This document shows, one piece after another, positions 14,302-20,858 of a stretch of DNA of 20,858 nt. The notes under the pieces are model-generated. The model worked only from the letters and a program-made list of their open reading frames with translations, ran no database searches and was not told the DNA's origin. Each line of letters opens with the position of its first letter. The first letter of the stretch is position 1. Source of the DNA: Desulfobacteraceae bacterium UBA2230 (GTDB taxonomy: Bacteria > Desulfobacterota > Desulfobacteria > Desulfobacterales > Desulfosarcinaceae); the NCBI GenBank assembly GCA_002348005.1, contig DDYQ01000208.1, positions 7,032 through 27,889 on the forward strand, given 5' to 3'. The translations under genes and the position numbers were made by a program.

Positions 14302-15471
14302 ATGAAACTGAATACCATTCTGAATCGATATATTCTCCTTGAACTGATTCCGCCTTTTGCGATCAACCTCATTTTTTTCGCCTTCATATTCCTGATCACG
14401 CGGGTGCTCGATATCGTCAATATGATCCTCAACTACAGCGTCAGCCCGATCGCATTTATCCGTTTGATGCTCTACTCGTTGCCCGCTTTCCTCTCCTTTG
14501 TCATTCCCATGTCGGTGATGATGGCGGTGTTGCTGACTTTTCTGCGCATGTCCAATGACAACGAGGTCATGGCCATTAAAAGCTGCGGTATCAATCCGCA
14601 TCGCTTCCTTGTTCCGGTGCTGGCTTTCTGTTTCGCGGGCTGGGCCCTGGCCACCTATGTTTCGGTCGTCGTTATGCCCTGGGGCAACCAGTCGTTTTCT
14701 CGTTTGACGTTTGAACTGGCCCGCCAGCATATGGACACGGCGATAAAGGAACGCACCTTCATTGACGAGTTCGAAGGCTTGACCTTGTATGTCGCCCAAG
14801 TCGACACGCGGACCAAAACGCTTGTCGACGTATTCATCGAGGACCGGCGCACAACAGGCATTCAGAACACGATTGTGGCGCCCAGAGGTTCGCTGACCGC
14901 CGAGCCGCAAAACGACATACTGCGATTGACCCTGTTCGACGGCATGTTGAACCAGGTGAATCTCGATGACGCCACCGCTCAAAATGTGTGGTTCGAATCC
15001 TACAACATGCGTCTCGATCTCGAACAAATGGTCGGTTCGGCCTCACCCTCTAAAAGGGACAAGGCCATGACGATCCCCGAATTGCGTGCCTACATCGACT
15101 CCCTTGAACTCAAAAAGAACCGGCACTATTACAATGCACTGATGCGCTATCATGAGAAATTCGCGCTGCCCTTTGCCTGTTTTGCTCTTGGCATTCTGGC
15201 GATCCCGCTGGGCATCCAGCCTAAACGGGACAAGCGCTCGTTCGGCATCGTGGTTGGAATTCTATTGTTCCTGATTTACTACATACTTCTTTCGGCGGGA
15301 TGGTCGCTGGGCGAATCAGGCACCTACCCTCCGCTTTTAGGCATGTGGACCCCCAATGTCGTTCTGGGTGGATTGGGTGTCTTCCTGTATTTACGCTCTG
15401 TACAGGACAAGCCCCTGGATTTAGGGCGTGTTATCGGAATCATCAAATTCCGCCGGAAAAGCGCAGCGTGA
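14302..15471 (+). CDS. lptF: LPS export ABC transporter permease LptF
   Basis: A 389-residue inner-membrane permease. With LptG and the ATPase LptB it extracts lipopolysaccharide and passes it to the LptC-LptA bridge. Three N-terminal membrane helices (residues about 15-40, 55-82 and 102-123) are followed by a periplasmic beta-jellyroll of about 130 residues (QHMDTAIKERTFIDEFEGLT through NVWFESYNMRL). Three C-terminal helices follow (about 285-375, including LPFACFALGILAIPLGIQ). The starting MKLNTILNRYILLELIPPF pattern is characteristic of LptF. The ribosome site is weak (GGGGTG upstream), which is compatible with coupling to the transporter gene. lptG follows after 13 bases. lptA, lptB and lptC are not in the window. 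The product supports an outer membrane with LPS. Confidence 0.93.
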   Translation: MKLNTILNRYILLELIPPFAINLIFFAFIFLITRVLDIVNMILNYSVSPIAFIRLMLYSLPAFLSFVIPMSVMMAVLLTFLRMSNDNEVMAIKSCGINPHRFLVPVLAFCFAGWALATYVSVVVMPWGNQSFSRLTFELARQHMDTAIKERTFIDEFEGLTLYVAQVDTRTKTLVDVFIEDRRTTGIQNTIVAPRGSLTAEPQNDILRLTLFDGMLNQVNLDDATAQNVWFESYNMRLDLEQMVGSASPSKRDKAMTIPELRAYIDSLELKKNRHYYNALMRYHEKFALPFACFALGILAIPLGIQPKRDKRSFGIVVGILLFLIYYILLSAGWSLGESGTYPPLLGMWTPNVVLGGLGVFLYLRSVQDKPLDLGRVIGIIKFRRKSAA

Positions 15472-15484
15472 GGAACCTGGAATC

Positions 15485-16561
15485 ATGACGCTGATCAACA
15501 AATATATCGCCTCCACCATTGTTCGCTTTTACGCATTGGGACTGCTCGCCGTGCTGGGCATGATTATCGCCATCGACTATCTGACCAATATGGATGAATT
15601 TTTGAAAGCTCAGATATCGTTGTGGCGGGCATTCCAATATGTCCTTCTGAAGCTGCCGTTCATCAGCACGCAGCTGATGCCGGTCATTCTGCTGATGGCC
15701 ATATTGATCACGTTCGGATTGATGAGCAGGCACAACGAACTGATCATTCTCAATGCCAGCGGAATCAGCATCTACAGCCTCTTCAAACCGGTGATCGCCA
15801 TTTCAATGATCGCCGGTCTGCTGATTTTCCTGCTCTCCGAATCGGTCAATCCTCTGACCATGCTCAAAGCCAACGAAATCAAGTACCGTGAAATCCGCAA
15901 ATCGCGTGCTATCGCCGTGAAACAGGAGAATATCTGGATCAAGGGGCCGCGCAGTATTACCCACATTGCTTTGTTTCACACCTCCGGCAAAACCGCACAA
16001 GGTTTCACCCATTACATCTTCGACGGCCGCTTTCGCCTGATCCGCCGCCTGGATGCCAAGCAGGCCGAATTCCGGGAGGGGCAATGGGTGCTATCCAATG
16101 GCCTCGACCAGACCCTGGACCTTAAGGCCGACGTTTTCCATACGGAAGCCTTCGAGGTGCGTGAAGAGAATCTCGGGCTTGCACCGGAAGAATTCCGCGA
16201 AGTGATCCGCCGCTCGGAAGAGATGAACGTACGCCAGTTATCCGACTTTATCCGAAGGGTTGAAGCCGAGGGCTACACCGCGCATGAATACCGTGTCGAT
16301 TTGTACCACAAAATAGCTTATCCGTTTGCCTGTGTTATCATGGGCCTCATCGGAATGGCGCTCACCGCACGTAAAAAGCTGACCCAGGGCATACCCATTG
16401 CCGTGTCCACCGGAATAGCCATCGCATTCCTCTACTGGATTTTCCAGAGTTTCTGCCTGACCCTTGGCTATGGAGAGATTCTGCCGCCGCTGGCGGCGGC
16501 GTGGGGTGCTAATTTCGTATTTTTGGGAGGGGGCATGCTGCTTCTCATCAACTCCGAATAG
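15485..16561 (+). CDS. lptG: LPS export ABC transporter permease LptG
   Basis: A 358-residue partner of LptF with the same plan: three membrane helices (residues about 14-35, 55-83 and 97-118), a periplasmic jellyroll (ENIWIKGPRSITHIALF to RQLSDFIRRVEAEGY) and three C-terminal helices (about 278-355, including YPFACVIMGLIGMALTARKK). The N-terminus MTLINKYIASTIVRFYALG is typical. ATG 15485 is preceded by GAGGAA about 10 bases away, directly after the lptF stop at 15469-15471; an in-frame ATG at 15428 lies inside lptF and lacks a site. Tight spacing indicates cotranslation, as expected for the 1:1 LptFG heterodimer. Confidence 0.92.
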   Translation: MTLINKYIASTIVRFYALGLLAVLGMIIAIDYLTNMDEFLKAQISLWRAFQYVLLKLPFISTQLMPVILLMAILITFGLMSRHNELIILNASGISIYSLFKPVIAISMIAGLLIFLLSESVNPLTMLKANEIKYREIRKSRAIAVKQENIWIKGPRSITHIALFHTSGKTAQGFTHYIFDGRFRLIRRLDAKQAEFREGQWVLSNGLDQTLDLKADVFHTEAFEVREENLGLAPEEFREVIRRSEEMNVRQLSDFIRRVEAEGYTAHEYRVDLYHKIAYPFACVIMGLIGMALTARKKLTQGIPIAVSTGIAIAFLYWIFQSFCLTLGYGEILPPLAAAWGANFVFLGGGMLLLINSE

Positions 16562-16626
16562 CGTTTGCACCAGCCTCGCCCTGTTCTGCAACGGGTTTGC
16601 GTCAGCCCAAAGAAAGGGGGTTCCGT

Positions 16627-17082
16627 ATGGATTTAAAAAGTTTTCGTCAAATAATCTCTGCGGCCGTTCAAAACGAAATCGAAGCCTTCCTGTTTTACAG
16701 GGAGGCGGCTGAGAAAATCAAAGATGCCCATCTGAAGGAGATGTTCTTACAGTTTTCAAAGGAGGAGAAGAAGCACCGTGAAATACTGGAGCGTTTTATG
16801 GAAAGTGAAACAGCGGCCATCGATTTTCCGCGCAGCCCCGATTTTGAGGTTGCCGAAACTATAGAAGACCGACCGCTGTCATTCGATATGCGGCCTGCAG
16901 ATGCAATCGCGCTGGCCGTCAAGAAGGAAGAAGCCGCCATGCGGCACTATACGAAACTGGCGCACGCTTGCCGGGATGCCGAAAAGCAGAAGGTGTTTCT
17001 GGAACTGGCGGCGATGGAAAGCGGCCACAAGGCCAGGATGGAAGCGGCCTTTGTCGACATCGGGTATCCCGAGGTATGGTGA
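16627..17082 (+). CDS. Ferritin-like diiron protein (rubrerythrin domain without rubredoxin)
   Basis: A 151-residue four-helix-bundle protein. The diiron ligands expected for rubrerythrin-like proteins are visible: a Glu near residues 17-19 in QNEIEAFLFY, ExxH at Glu47-His50 (EEKKH), a Glu in KKEEAAMRHY (about 101-102) and ExxH at Glu131-His134 (ESGH). The C-terminal rubredoxin domain of classical rubrerythrin is absent. Such proteins are implicated in peroxide or oxygen defence in anaerobes, but activity here is inferred. ATG 16627 follows AAAGGGGG by 6 bases. An in-frame ATG 30 bases earlier lacks a site. Its 3' end faces the hsp20 genes across a strong hairpin (17107-17140). Confidence 0.88.
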   Translation: MDLKSFRQIISAAVQNEIEAFLFYREAAEKIKDAHLKEMFLQFSKEEKKHREILERFMESETAAIDFPRSPDFEVAETIEDRPLSFDMRPADAIALAVKKEEAAMRHYTKLAHACRDAEKQKVFLELAAMESGHKARMEAAFVDIGYPEVW

Positions 17083-17106
17083 GCGAACGTTCGACTTGAT
17101 ATCGAA

Positions 17107-17140
17107 GCGCTTGCGGACCGCTGCTGCGGGCCGCAAGCGC
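17107..17140. terminator. Long hairpin between the convergent diiron and hsp20 genes
   Basis: GCGCTTGCGG (17107-17116) pairs with CCGCAAGCGC (17131-17140); inside, CCGC (17118-17121) pairs with GCGG (17126-17129) around TGCT. The 14 base pairs have one internal mismatch. There is no T-run on either side, so it is a probable bidirectional stop or 3'-end stabiliser rather than a canonical terminator. Confidence 0.55.
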
Positions 17141-17147
17141 AATCGTC

Positions 17148-17552
17148 TTAAGCAGACACCTTGATGGTACGCGGCGAAGCCTTCTCAACCTTGGGGAGTC
17201 TTAGTTGCAGGACACCGTTCTTGAGCTGCTCATCGATTTTGGATTGATCGATCACCTGCGAGAGCGTAAATTGCCGGTAGTACTGGCCCACCTCGTATTC
17301 GATCAATATATCGCGTTCGTCAGCCCCTTCAAAGGGCGCCACATTGCCGCTGATCGTCAGAATATTATCGCGCAGATCGATTTTCAGATCCTCGTTCTTG
17401 ACACCTGGAAGATCCGCAAGAAGCCTGATCTGTTGCGGTGTTTCATAGATATCGACCCTGGGTGAAAAGACCGCGCCCGGCCGCGTCTGCTCGGCAGACG
17501 ACGCCACTTCTTGTTTTTGCTGCACTTTCAATTCTTTGCTGGTTTCCGTCAT
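17148..17552 (-). CDS. Hsp20/alpha-crystallin small heat-shock protein (second of pair)
   Basis: A 134-residue ATP-independent holdase chaperone. The alpha-crystallin domain spans about residues 30-125: PRVDIYETPQQIRLLADLPG, then NILTISGN, YRQFTLSQVID and the conserved NGVLQLRLPK near the end. The N-terminal arm is short and Gln/Glu-rich, and the C-terminal tail lacks a clear IxI motif (RTIKVSA). A strong GGGAGG site lies 8 bases before the ATG. It is 22 bases downstream of the other hsp20 gene and probably cotranscribed. The two differ in their N-terminal arms, suggesting mixed oligomers or different clients. Confidence 0.92.
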   Translation of the reverse strand: MTETSKELKVQQKQEVASSAEQTRPGAVFSPRVDIYETPQQIRLLADLPGVKNEDLKIDLRDNILTISGNVAPFEGADERDILIEYEVGQYYRQFTLSQVIDQSKIDEQLKNGVLQLRLPKVEKASPRTIKVSA

Positions 17553-17574
17553 GGCTGATCCTCCCTTTTCATTT

Positions 17575-18033
17575 TCAACCGCCGATCTGGATACGCCGGG
17601 GCTTGGCCGATTCGGATTTGGGTATTTTCAGAACCAGGATACCATTGGACATGCTGGCTTCGACACGGTCGGCGTCGATTTCCTTGGGCAGTGCAATTGC
17701 CCGCGAAAACTGTCCGGCGCCGCGCTCCCGGCGATGATACTTGGCCGAGCTGTCTTCAGCTTCCAGTCGATGCTCGCCTGAAATGGTCAAGTTGTTTGCC
17801 GTTGCCTGAATTTGCAGATCGTTGGCCTCAACACCCGGCAGTTCGGCGCGCAGATAAAAGGCATTGTCGTCTTCCGTCAGATTCAGTGCCGGGTAAACGC
17901 CGGCACCTGCGCCCATTGCGGGCCGAGTGAACAACGATTCCATCATGCGGTCCATTTGCCGTCGCATCCGGCTCAATTCCTCGAAGGGGCCCACCGACCT
18001 GAATGTCGGTACACCAAAAACTGAGCTAAACAT
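17575..18033 (-). CDS. Hsp20/alpha-crystallin small heat-shock protein (first of pair)
   Basis: A 152-residue small heat-shock protein. The N-terminal arm has MFSSVFGVPTFRSVGPFEEL and a Met/Arg-rich helix (MRRQMDRMMESLF). The alpha-crystallin domain spans about 47-145: YPALNLTEDDNAFYLRAELP, NNLTISGEH, FSRAIALPKEID and NGILVLKIPK. The tail reads RRIQIGG, a possible IxI-type anchor. The AAGGAGGG ribosome site lies 6-7 bases from the ATG. The promoter at 18091-18118 is sigma70-like. I found neither a CIRCE repeat nor a sigma32-type promoter, so heat control would be by another route. A perfect inverted repeat (18076-18128) flanks this promoter. Confidence 0.92.
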   Translation of the reverse strand: MFSSVFGVPTFRSVGPFEELSRMRRQMDRMMESLFTRPAMGAGAGVYPALNLTEDDNAFYLRAELPGVEANDLQIQATANNLTISGEHRLEAEDSSAKYHRRERGAGQFSRAIALPKEIDADRVEASMSNGILVLKIPKSESAKPRRIQIGG

Positions 18034-18075
18034 AATGAACCCTCCTTTTTGATCATGATTCCACTTTGTCAGCGA

Positions 18076-18128
18076 ACCTCAGATGCATGCATAATAAAAA
18101 CAAATCATTTCATGTCAATAACTGAGGT
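18076..18128. promoter_or_regulatory. Inverted repeat flanking the hsp20 promoter
   Basis: ACCTCAG (18076-18082) and CTGAGGT (18122-18128) are perfect 7-bp arms 39 bases apart. One lies just upstream of the -35 and the other just past the expected transcription start. A palindrome ATGCATGCAT (18083-18092) overlaps the -10. Candidate operator. Confidence 0.4.
18091..18118 (-). promoter_or_regulatory. Promoter of the hsp20 pair
   Basis: Minus-strand TTGACA (18113-18118), a 16-base spacer and TATTAT (18091-18096). It matches sigma70 consensus at 11 of 12 positions. Start near 18084 and leader about 50 bases. Confidence 0.65.
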
Positions 18129-18138
18129 GAATAATTTA

Positions 18139-18167
18139 TTGCATTATTTTTATCATCTATATATATT
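18139..18167 (+). promoter_or_regulatory. Promoter of the tandem-RHH gene
   Basis: TTGCAT (18139-18144), a 17-base spacer and TATATT (18162-18167). Start near 18174, only about 17 bases before the ATG. Confidence 0.6.
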
Positions 18168-18177
18168 AGTAATGCAA
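18139..18177. promoter_or_regulatory. Candidate autoregulatory operator of the tandem-RHH gene
   Basis: TTGCATTA (18139-18146) and TAATGCAA (18170-18177) are perfect 8-bp arms separated by 23 bases. The left arm contains the -35 and the right arm covers the transcription start. A protein bound here would block the promoter. Confidence 0.5.
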
Positions 18178-18190
18178 ACGTGGAGGACCT

Positions 18191-18820
18191 ATGAATGAGT
18201 ATGATAACGAGGACGAGACTGGCGGAAACACCCTCTCCTATGACCTTAAAGGACGGCAATCGGTGCGGGCCACATTCCGTCTCAGTTCGGGCTGTATCGC
18301 GGCCATCAGCATCGTTGCCGGGCAGTTGGGGATCAAACAAAAATCGATTTTCGATTACCTGGTCGAGGATATCGACAGCTTAAAGGCAATAGCGGTCAGG
18401 CTCAACGAGGAGTCCATTGCTGAAAGAAACGAGAGGGTTCAAAAAACCTTCGTGATCAGCCGACGCTCTTTAAGTTCCCTGGAACTGGTGGCCAGCCATT
18501 TCAACACGCCTCGAGATATTCTGGTGGAGCTTTCCGTACAGCGATTGCTGCCGATCATCGCCCGGGAACGTCAGAAACATGCCGTCCGCAAAACGTTGAT
18601 GGGCAAAATCGAACATTACCATCGCACCGGAACGCTTTTGGCCGATCAACTCCAAACCCAATTAGGCCCTGATGATCCCATGACCCAGCATTTCAATGTC
18701 GTCCTGGGCGCATTGGAAAGTGCCTTCACCCAAATCAGTGACCTCATCGCAAGGGGACAAGCCCTGGAAACCCTGGATCAAAGGACACTGGATGCATTGG
18801 CCGGTCTCCGTGAGGATTGA
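18191..18820 (+). CDS. Protein with two tandem ribbon-helix-helix-like segments, putative DNA-binding regulator
   Basis: A 209-residue soluble protein. Two segments align with a constant offset of 58 residues: 25-60 (VRATFRLSSGCIAAISIVAG then the QKSIFDYLVED helix) and 83-120 (VQKTFVISRRSLSSLELVAS then the ILVELSVQRLL helix). Identical or similar pairs are V25/V83, T28/T86, F29/F87, S32/S90, I36/L94, I39/L97, V42/V100 and A43/A101. Strand-helix-helix with a TF strand resembles the ribbon-helix-helix fold. One chain could therefore form an intramolecular pseudo-dimer. Residues 123-209 are helical and may oligomerise or bind a partner. GGAGG lies 4 bases before the ATG. It is divergent from hsp20 and sits behind a promoter embedded in a perfect inverted repeat. 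DNA binding is inferred, not shown. Confidence 0.75.
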   Translation: MNEYDNEDETGGNTLSYDLKGRQSVRATFRLSSGCIAAISIVAGQLGIKQKSIFDYLVEDIDSLKAIAVRLNEESIAERNERVQKTFVISRRSLSSLELVASHFNTPRDILVELSVQRLLPIIARERQKHAVRKTLMGKIEHYHRTGTLLADQLQTQLGPDDPMTQHFNVVLGALESAFTQISDLIARGQALETLDQRTLDALAGLRED

Positions 18821-18952
18821 TAAAGGGCTGTCTTCGGGTTCGGTATCGAATTGGTCCCCGCGCAGGTCATCCAACGAACGTCCTTGAGTTCGGTTCAATA
18901 CCGGATCGTATTTCAGTCCGCGATCGGGATATATATCAAGGGCCGGCGTCAG

Positions 18953-18997
18953 GGGCGCCGTTGACCTCGCGGGCCATTTGATGTACTGACGGCGCCC
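18953..18997. promoter_or_regulatory. Inverted repeat upstream of the Lrp/AsnC gene
   Basis: GGGCGCCGT (18953-18961) and ACGGCGCCC (18989-18997) are perfect 9-bp arms 27 bases apart, ending 24 bases before the ATG at 19022. A TTGACC -35-like hexamer (18961-18966) begins in the left arm; a matching -10 is weak. Candidate autoregulatory site. Confidence 0.4.
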
Positions 18998-19021
18998 TGG
19001 CACTCTCAAGGAAAGCAGTCA

Positions 19022-19465
19022 ATGAAAATCGACGAGATCAATATTGCGATCATCAGGCAGCTCCGCAACGGCAGGACGCCCATCAAGACGCTCGCCGAAA
19101 CATTGAACATCGCCGAAAATACGGTCAGGGCGCGCATCGTCAAAATGGAAGAGGAGGGTCTCCTTGAGATCGCGGGGCTAGTGGATTGCGAAAAATTACA
19201 GCACCACCGTCTGGTAATGGTGGGCGTCAAGCTTTCGACCATGAACCTGGTGAAGAAGGGTGCCGAATTCAGCAAGCTTAAAGGGGTGGTATCGGTCAGC
19301 GTGGTTACCGGGCGGTTCGATCTGATGCTGATCGTCCTTTTAAAAGAAGATTTCGGCTTGCTGGAATTCTATACACAAGAAGTTTCGCGGCTCACCGATG
19401 TGCAGTCGGTGGAAACTTTCGTCGTATACAAAAGCTATAATATGAAAGTACCCTATGTCCTGTAG
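19022..19465 (+). CDS. Lrp/AsnC-family transcriptional regulator
   Basis: A 147-residue feast/famine regulator. Residues 1-50 are the winged helix-turn-helix (DEINIAIIRQLRNGRTPIKT then IAENTVRARIVKMEEEGLL). Residues about 62-140 form the RAM/AsnC ligand-binding sandwich (VMVGVKLSTMNLVKKGAEFS, VVSVSVVTGRFDLMLIVLL, VQSVETFVVYKSYNMK). The length and the TGRFDLMLIV motif fit single-domain Lrp homologues that form octamers and sense amino acids; the ligand is unknown. AAGGAAAG precedes the ATG. The 201-base upstream gap contains a perfect inverted repeat (18953-18997). Many Lrp proteins regulate themselves, which fits that repeat. Confidence 0.92.
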   Translation: MKIDEINIAIIRQLRNGRTPIKTLAETLNIAENTVRARIVKMEEEGLLEIAGLVDCEKLQHHRLVMVGVKLSTMNLVKKGAEFSKLKGVVSVSVVTGRFDLMLIVLLKEDFGLLEFYTQEVSRLTDVQSVETFVVYKSYNMKVPYVL

Positions 19466-19651
19466 CCATCTCGCCGGCCAAACGACCCCGTTCCCGTCCG
19501 GCCGACAATGCCCCTTGGACTTTGCTTTAACCCGCCCATGTTTATCTTAATCTAAAGCTCAGCCAGCCGCACAGTCCTTGGGACCTCGGCTGAAATCAAC
19601 AGCAGAGGTGTCCGGCGTTGACACTCTATTCCGGATTCGAGGAAGGGGTTT

Positions 19652-20128
19652 ATGAAAACCGCAGAAGATATACTGAAAACAAAGGCCAAACCGCCTAAAA
19701 TCAGTATCGCCCCGGAGCAGACGATCGCCGAGGCGATGGAAATGATGAACCGCTCCGGAGTGGGTGCCATCCTGATTGAGAAGGGGCCCGATCAAATCGT
19801 GGGCATATGGACCGAACGCGATCTACTCCGAATCGCCGCCGCCCCGGACTTCGATATCCACACCGCCCGCATCGGCGACCATATGCAAAACAGGCTTATC
19901 AACGCCGATCACGATACCCCGCTGATCAAACTGGAGGAGATGTTCCTGGGGCTGTTTATCCGCCATATTGTGATTTTGAAGGAGGGCCGCTACCTGGGAC
20001 TGTTATCGATCGGCGATGTGCTGCGCGCCAGTCTTCTCGAGAAAGATCGCACGCTCAAGAAACTGAACAAGATCGCCAGCTGGCAATACTACGAAAACTG
20101 GGGGTGGGATCGCAAAAAAAGCAAGTGA
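19652..20128 (+). CDS. Twin CBS-domain protein
   Basis: A 158-residue cytoplasmic protein that is essentially a Bateman module: CBS1 at about residues 8-62 (ISIAPEQTIAEAMEMMNRSG then GIWTERDLLRIAA) and CBS2 at about 74-132 (NRLINADHDTPLIKLEEMF then RYLGLLSIGDVLRASL). The WTERDL and SIGDVL turns contain the aspartates that usually contact the ribose of adenosine nucleotides. There is no catalytic domain, so it probably senses nucleotide or energy state and acts on a partner. The 26-residue tail is basic. AGGAAGGGG precedes the ATG. The 186-base gap upstream shows no convincing promoter. It ends 6 bases before the convergent GntR gene. Confidence 0.9.
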   Translation: MKTAEDILKTKAKPPKISIAPEQTIAEAMEMMNRSGVGAILIEKGPDQIVGIWTERDLLRIAAAPDFDIHTARIGDHMQNRLINADHDTPLIKLEEMFLGLFIRHIVILKEGRYLGLLSIGDVLRASLLEKDRTLKKLNKIASWQYYENWGWDRKKSK

Positions 20129-20134
20129 CACGTC

Positions 20135-20806
20135 TTATTTAAGTTTTTCGGCAACCTCCCCCTTCTGAAAAATAATGGCAAAAAGATTGTCTTTGGCATT
20201 GGCATTATGCTCTTTGACCAGACTCTTGGCCCATTCGACATCCCGCGTGCGCATCGCCTGAAAGAGCGCATCATGTTCGCTCACAATCTCTTTCTGACGG
20301 TCGAGGCGCAGATCTTCGGTACGGAACCGCAGGAATATCCGCTGACAGATATCACGATAGCGCTCTACCAGGAATTGATTGCCGAGCATGCCGATGATCG
20401 TGGCGTGATACTCTGTGTCCAGGATGAATAAGTGCCGCCGAACCCGGTCGGTGATCGAGCTTTCGTACTGATCTTTTTTACGGTGCAGTTCCTCTAATTG
20501 CTCGGGTGTCTGCTTGCGAATGGCTTTACCGATGGTTCCCAATTCGAGGATTTCTCTGATCTCATATAACGACTCAGCCTCTTCGATGGTCAACTTGTGA
20601 ACCGAATACCCCTGGTTGGGAACGAAATCCAGATACCCTTCCTTGGCCAGGATGCTCAGGGCATTGTTGACCGGAGTCCGGCTGACACCGAGCTGATTGG
20701 CCAAATCCACAAAAATGAGCCGTTGTCCTGGTACGATATCGTAGTTCAGCATCATCTGCTTGATTCTGTCATATGCCGCCATGGTCAAATTTCTCTGGCC
20801 GCCCAT
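20135..20806 (-). CDS. GntR-family regulator, FadR/FCD subgroup
   Basis: A 223-residue regulator. Residues about 8-72 are the winged helix-turn-helix (AAYDRIKQMMLNYDIVPGQR, VDLANQLGVSRTPVNNALSI, GYLDFVPNQGYSVHKL). Residues about 78-215 are the all-helical FCD effector domain. Its metal-binding residues appear intact: Asp130 and His134 (DTEYH), His178 (EHDALF) and His200 (KEHNAN). FCD regulators often sense organic acids such as lactate, glycolate or sugar acids; the ligand here is unknown. The ATG at 20806 has GGAG about 12 bases away and a second in-frame ATG at codon 9 is possible. Its likely target operon lies upstream, outside the window. It is convergent with the CBS gene. Confidence 0.92.
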   Translation of the reverse strand: MGGQRNLTMAAYDRIKQMMLNYDIVPGQRLIFVDLANQLGVSRTPVNNALSILAKEGYLDFVPNQGYSVHKLTIEEAESLYEIREILELGTIGKAIRKQTPEQLEELHRKKDQYESSITDRVRRHLFILDTEYHATIIGMLGNQFLVERYRDICQRIFLRFRTEDLRLDRQKEIVSEHDALFQAMRTRDVEWAKSLVKEHNANAKDNLFAIIFQKGEVAEKLK

Positions 20807-20858
20807 TGCCTGCTCGCTCCTCTGCTGTTCTGAATCGCCAAGTGCTGCCGTAACCGTT

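Noticed and set aside
14272..15027. Long open frame (251 codons) on the minus strand opposite lptF
   Set aside because: Composition is Gln/His/Arg-rich with no recognisable domain, has no ribosome site, and lies wholly antisense to a clear lptF; a GC-driven shadow.
18034..18084. RNA thermometer (ROSE or fourU) in the hsp20 leader
   Set aside because: No U-rich segment able to pair with the AAGGAGGG ribosome site was found in the leader.
18034..18190. CIRCE or sigma32-type heat-shock control of hsp20
   Set aside because: No TTAGCACTC/GAGTGCTAA repeat and no CTTGAA/CCCCAT pair could be found; a sigma70-like promoter is present instead.
1..20858. tRNA, rRNA, CRISPR array, insertion sequence, integrase or prophage
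   Set aside because: No cloverleaf ending in CCA, no regularly spaced repeats, no transposase or integrase motifs, and no terminal inverted repeats with target duplications were seen.

Overview
This window looks like chromosomal core DNA from a GC-rich Gram-negative bacterium, most likely a sulfate-reducer-type Desulfobacterota (Desulfobacterales, Desulfosarcina-like). That placement is an inference from the gene types: a NifA-like enhancer-binding protein, a SEC-C-tagged methionine aminopeptidase, a PAS/LuxR sensor-regulator, a lysine-2,3-aminomutase-type radical SAM enzyme beside a divergent YchF ATPase, LptF/LptG, and twin Hsp20 genes. I see no rRNA, tRNA, CRISPR array, transposase or phage gene. 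Gene density is high and operons are short.

Layout. 1-723: 3' end of a sigma54 enhancer-binding regulator. 746-1096 (-): a protein made of two nearly identical zinc-ribbon units. 1254/1305-2189: map, with a strong promoter. 2174-3454 (-): an acidic small protein followed by a rhomboid membrane protein. 3783-4768: a LUD-domain protein and a 100-aa unknown, downstream of a good promoter. 4955-6266: a DHH-family phosphoesterase-like protein and a small helical protein. 6299-7321 (-): the PAS/LuxR regulator. 7536-9640: a YchF-like P-loop protein and KamA, overlapping by one base. 9700-11636 (-): a run of small stress or nucleoid genes (Cys-rich 62-aa protein, secreted OB-like protein, cytoplasmic OB-like protein, dksA, HU). 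The dksA leader contains a predicted structured RNA ending in an intrinsic terminator. 11719-12921: a THUMP-type RNA methyltransferase. 13199-16561: AI-2E family transporter, lptF and lptG in one operon. 16627-17082: ferritin-like diiron protein. 17148-18033 (-): two Hsp20 chaperones. 18191-18820: a protein with two tandem ribbon-helix-helix-like segments, divergent from hsp20. 19022-19465: Lrp/AsnC regulator. 19652-20128: twin CBS protein. 20135-20806 (-): FadR-type GntR regulator.

How the parts may work together. Several stretches concern translation and stress (MetAP, YchF-like/KamA, RNA methyltransferase, DksA, HU, Hsp20, diiron protein) and envelope assembly (rhomboid, AI-2E family transporter, LptFG). 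The most notable regulatory structure is the AT-rich divergent region 18034-18190. There the hsp20 promoter and the promoter of the tandem-RHH gene are each flanked by their own perfect inverted repeat, a layout consistent with a dedicated repressor module. The best novelty candidates are this module, the structured leader before dksA, the YchF-like/KamA pair, and the duplicated zinc-ribbon protein. All functional statements rest on reading motifs by eye; no database search was run.
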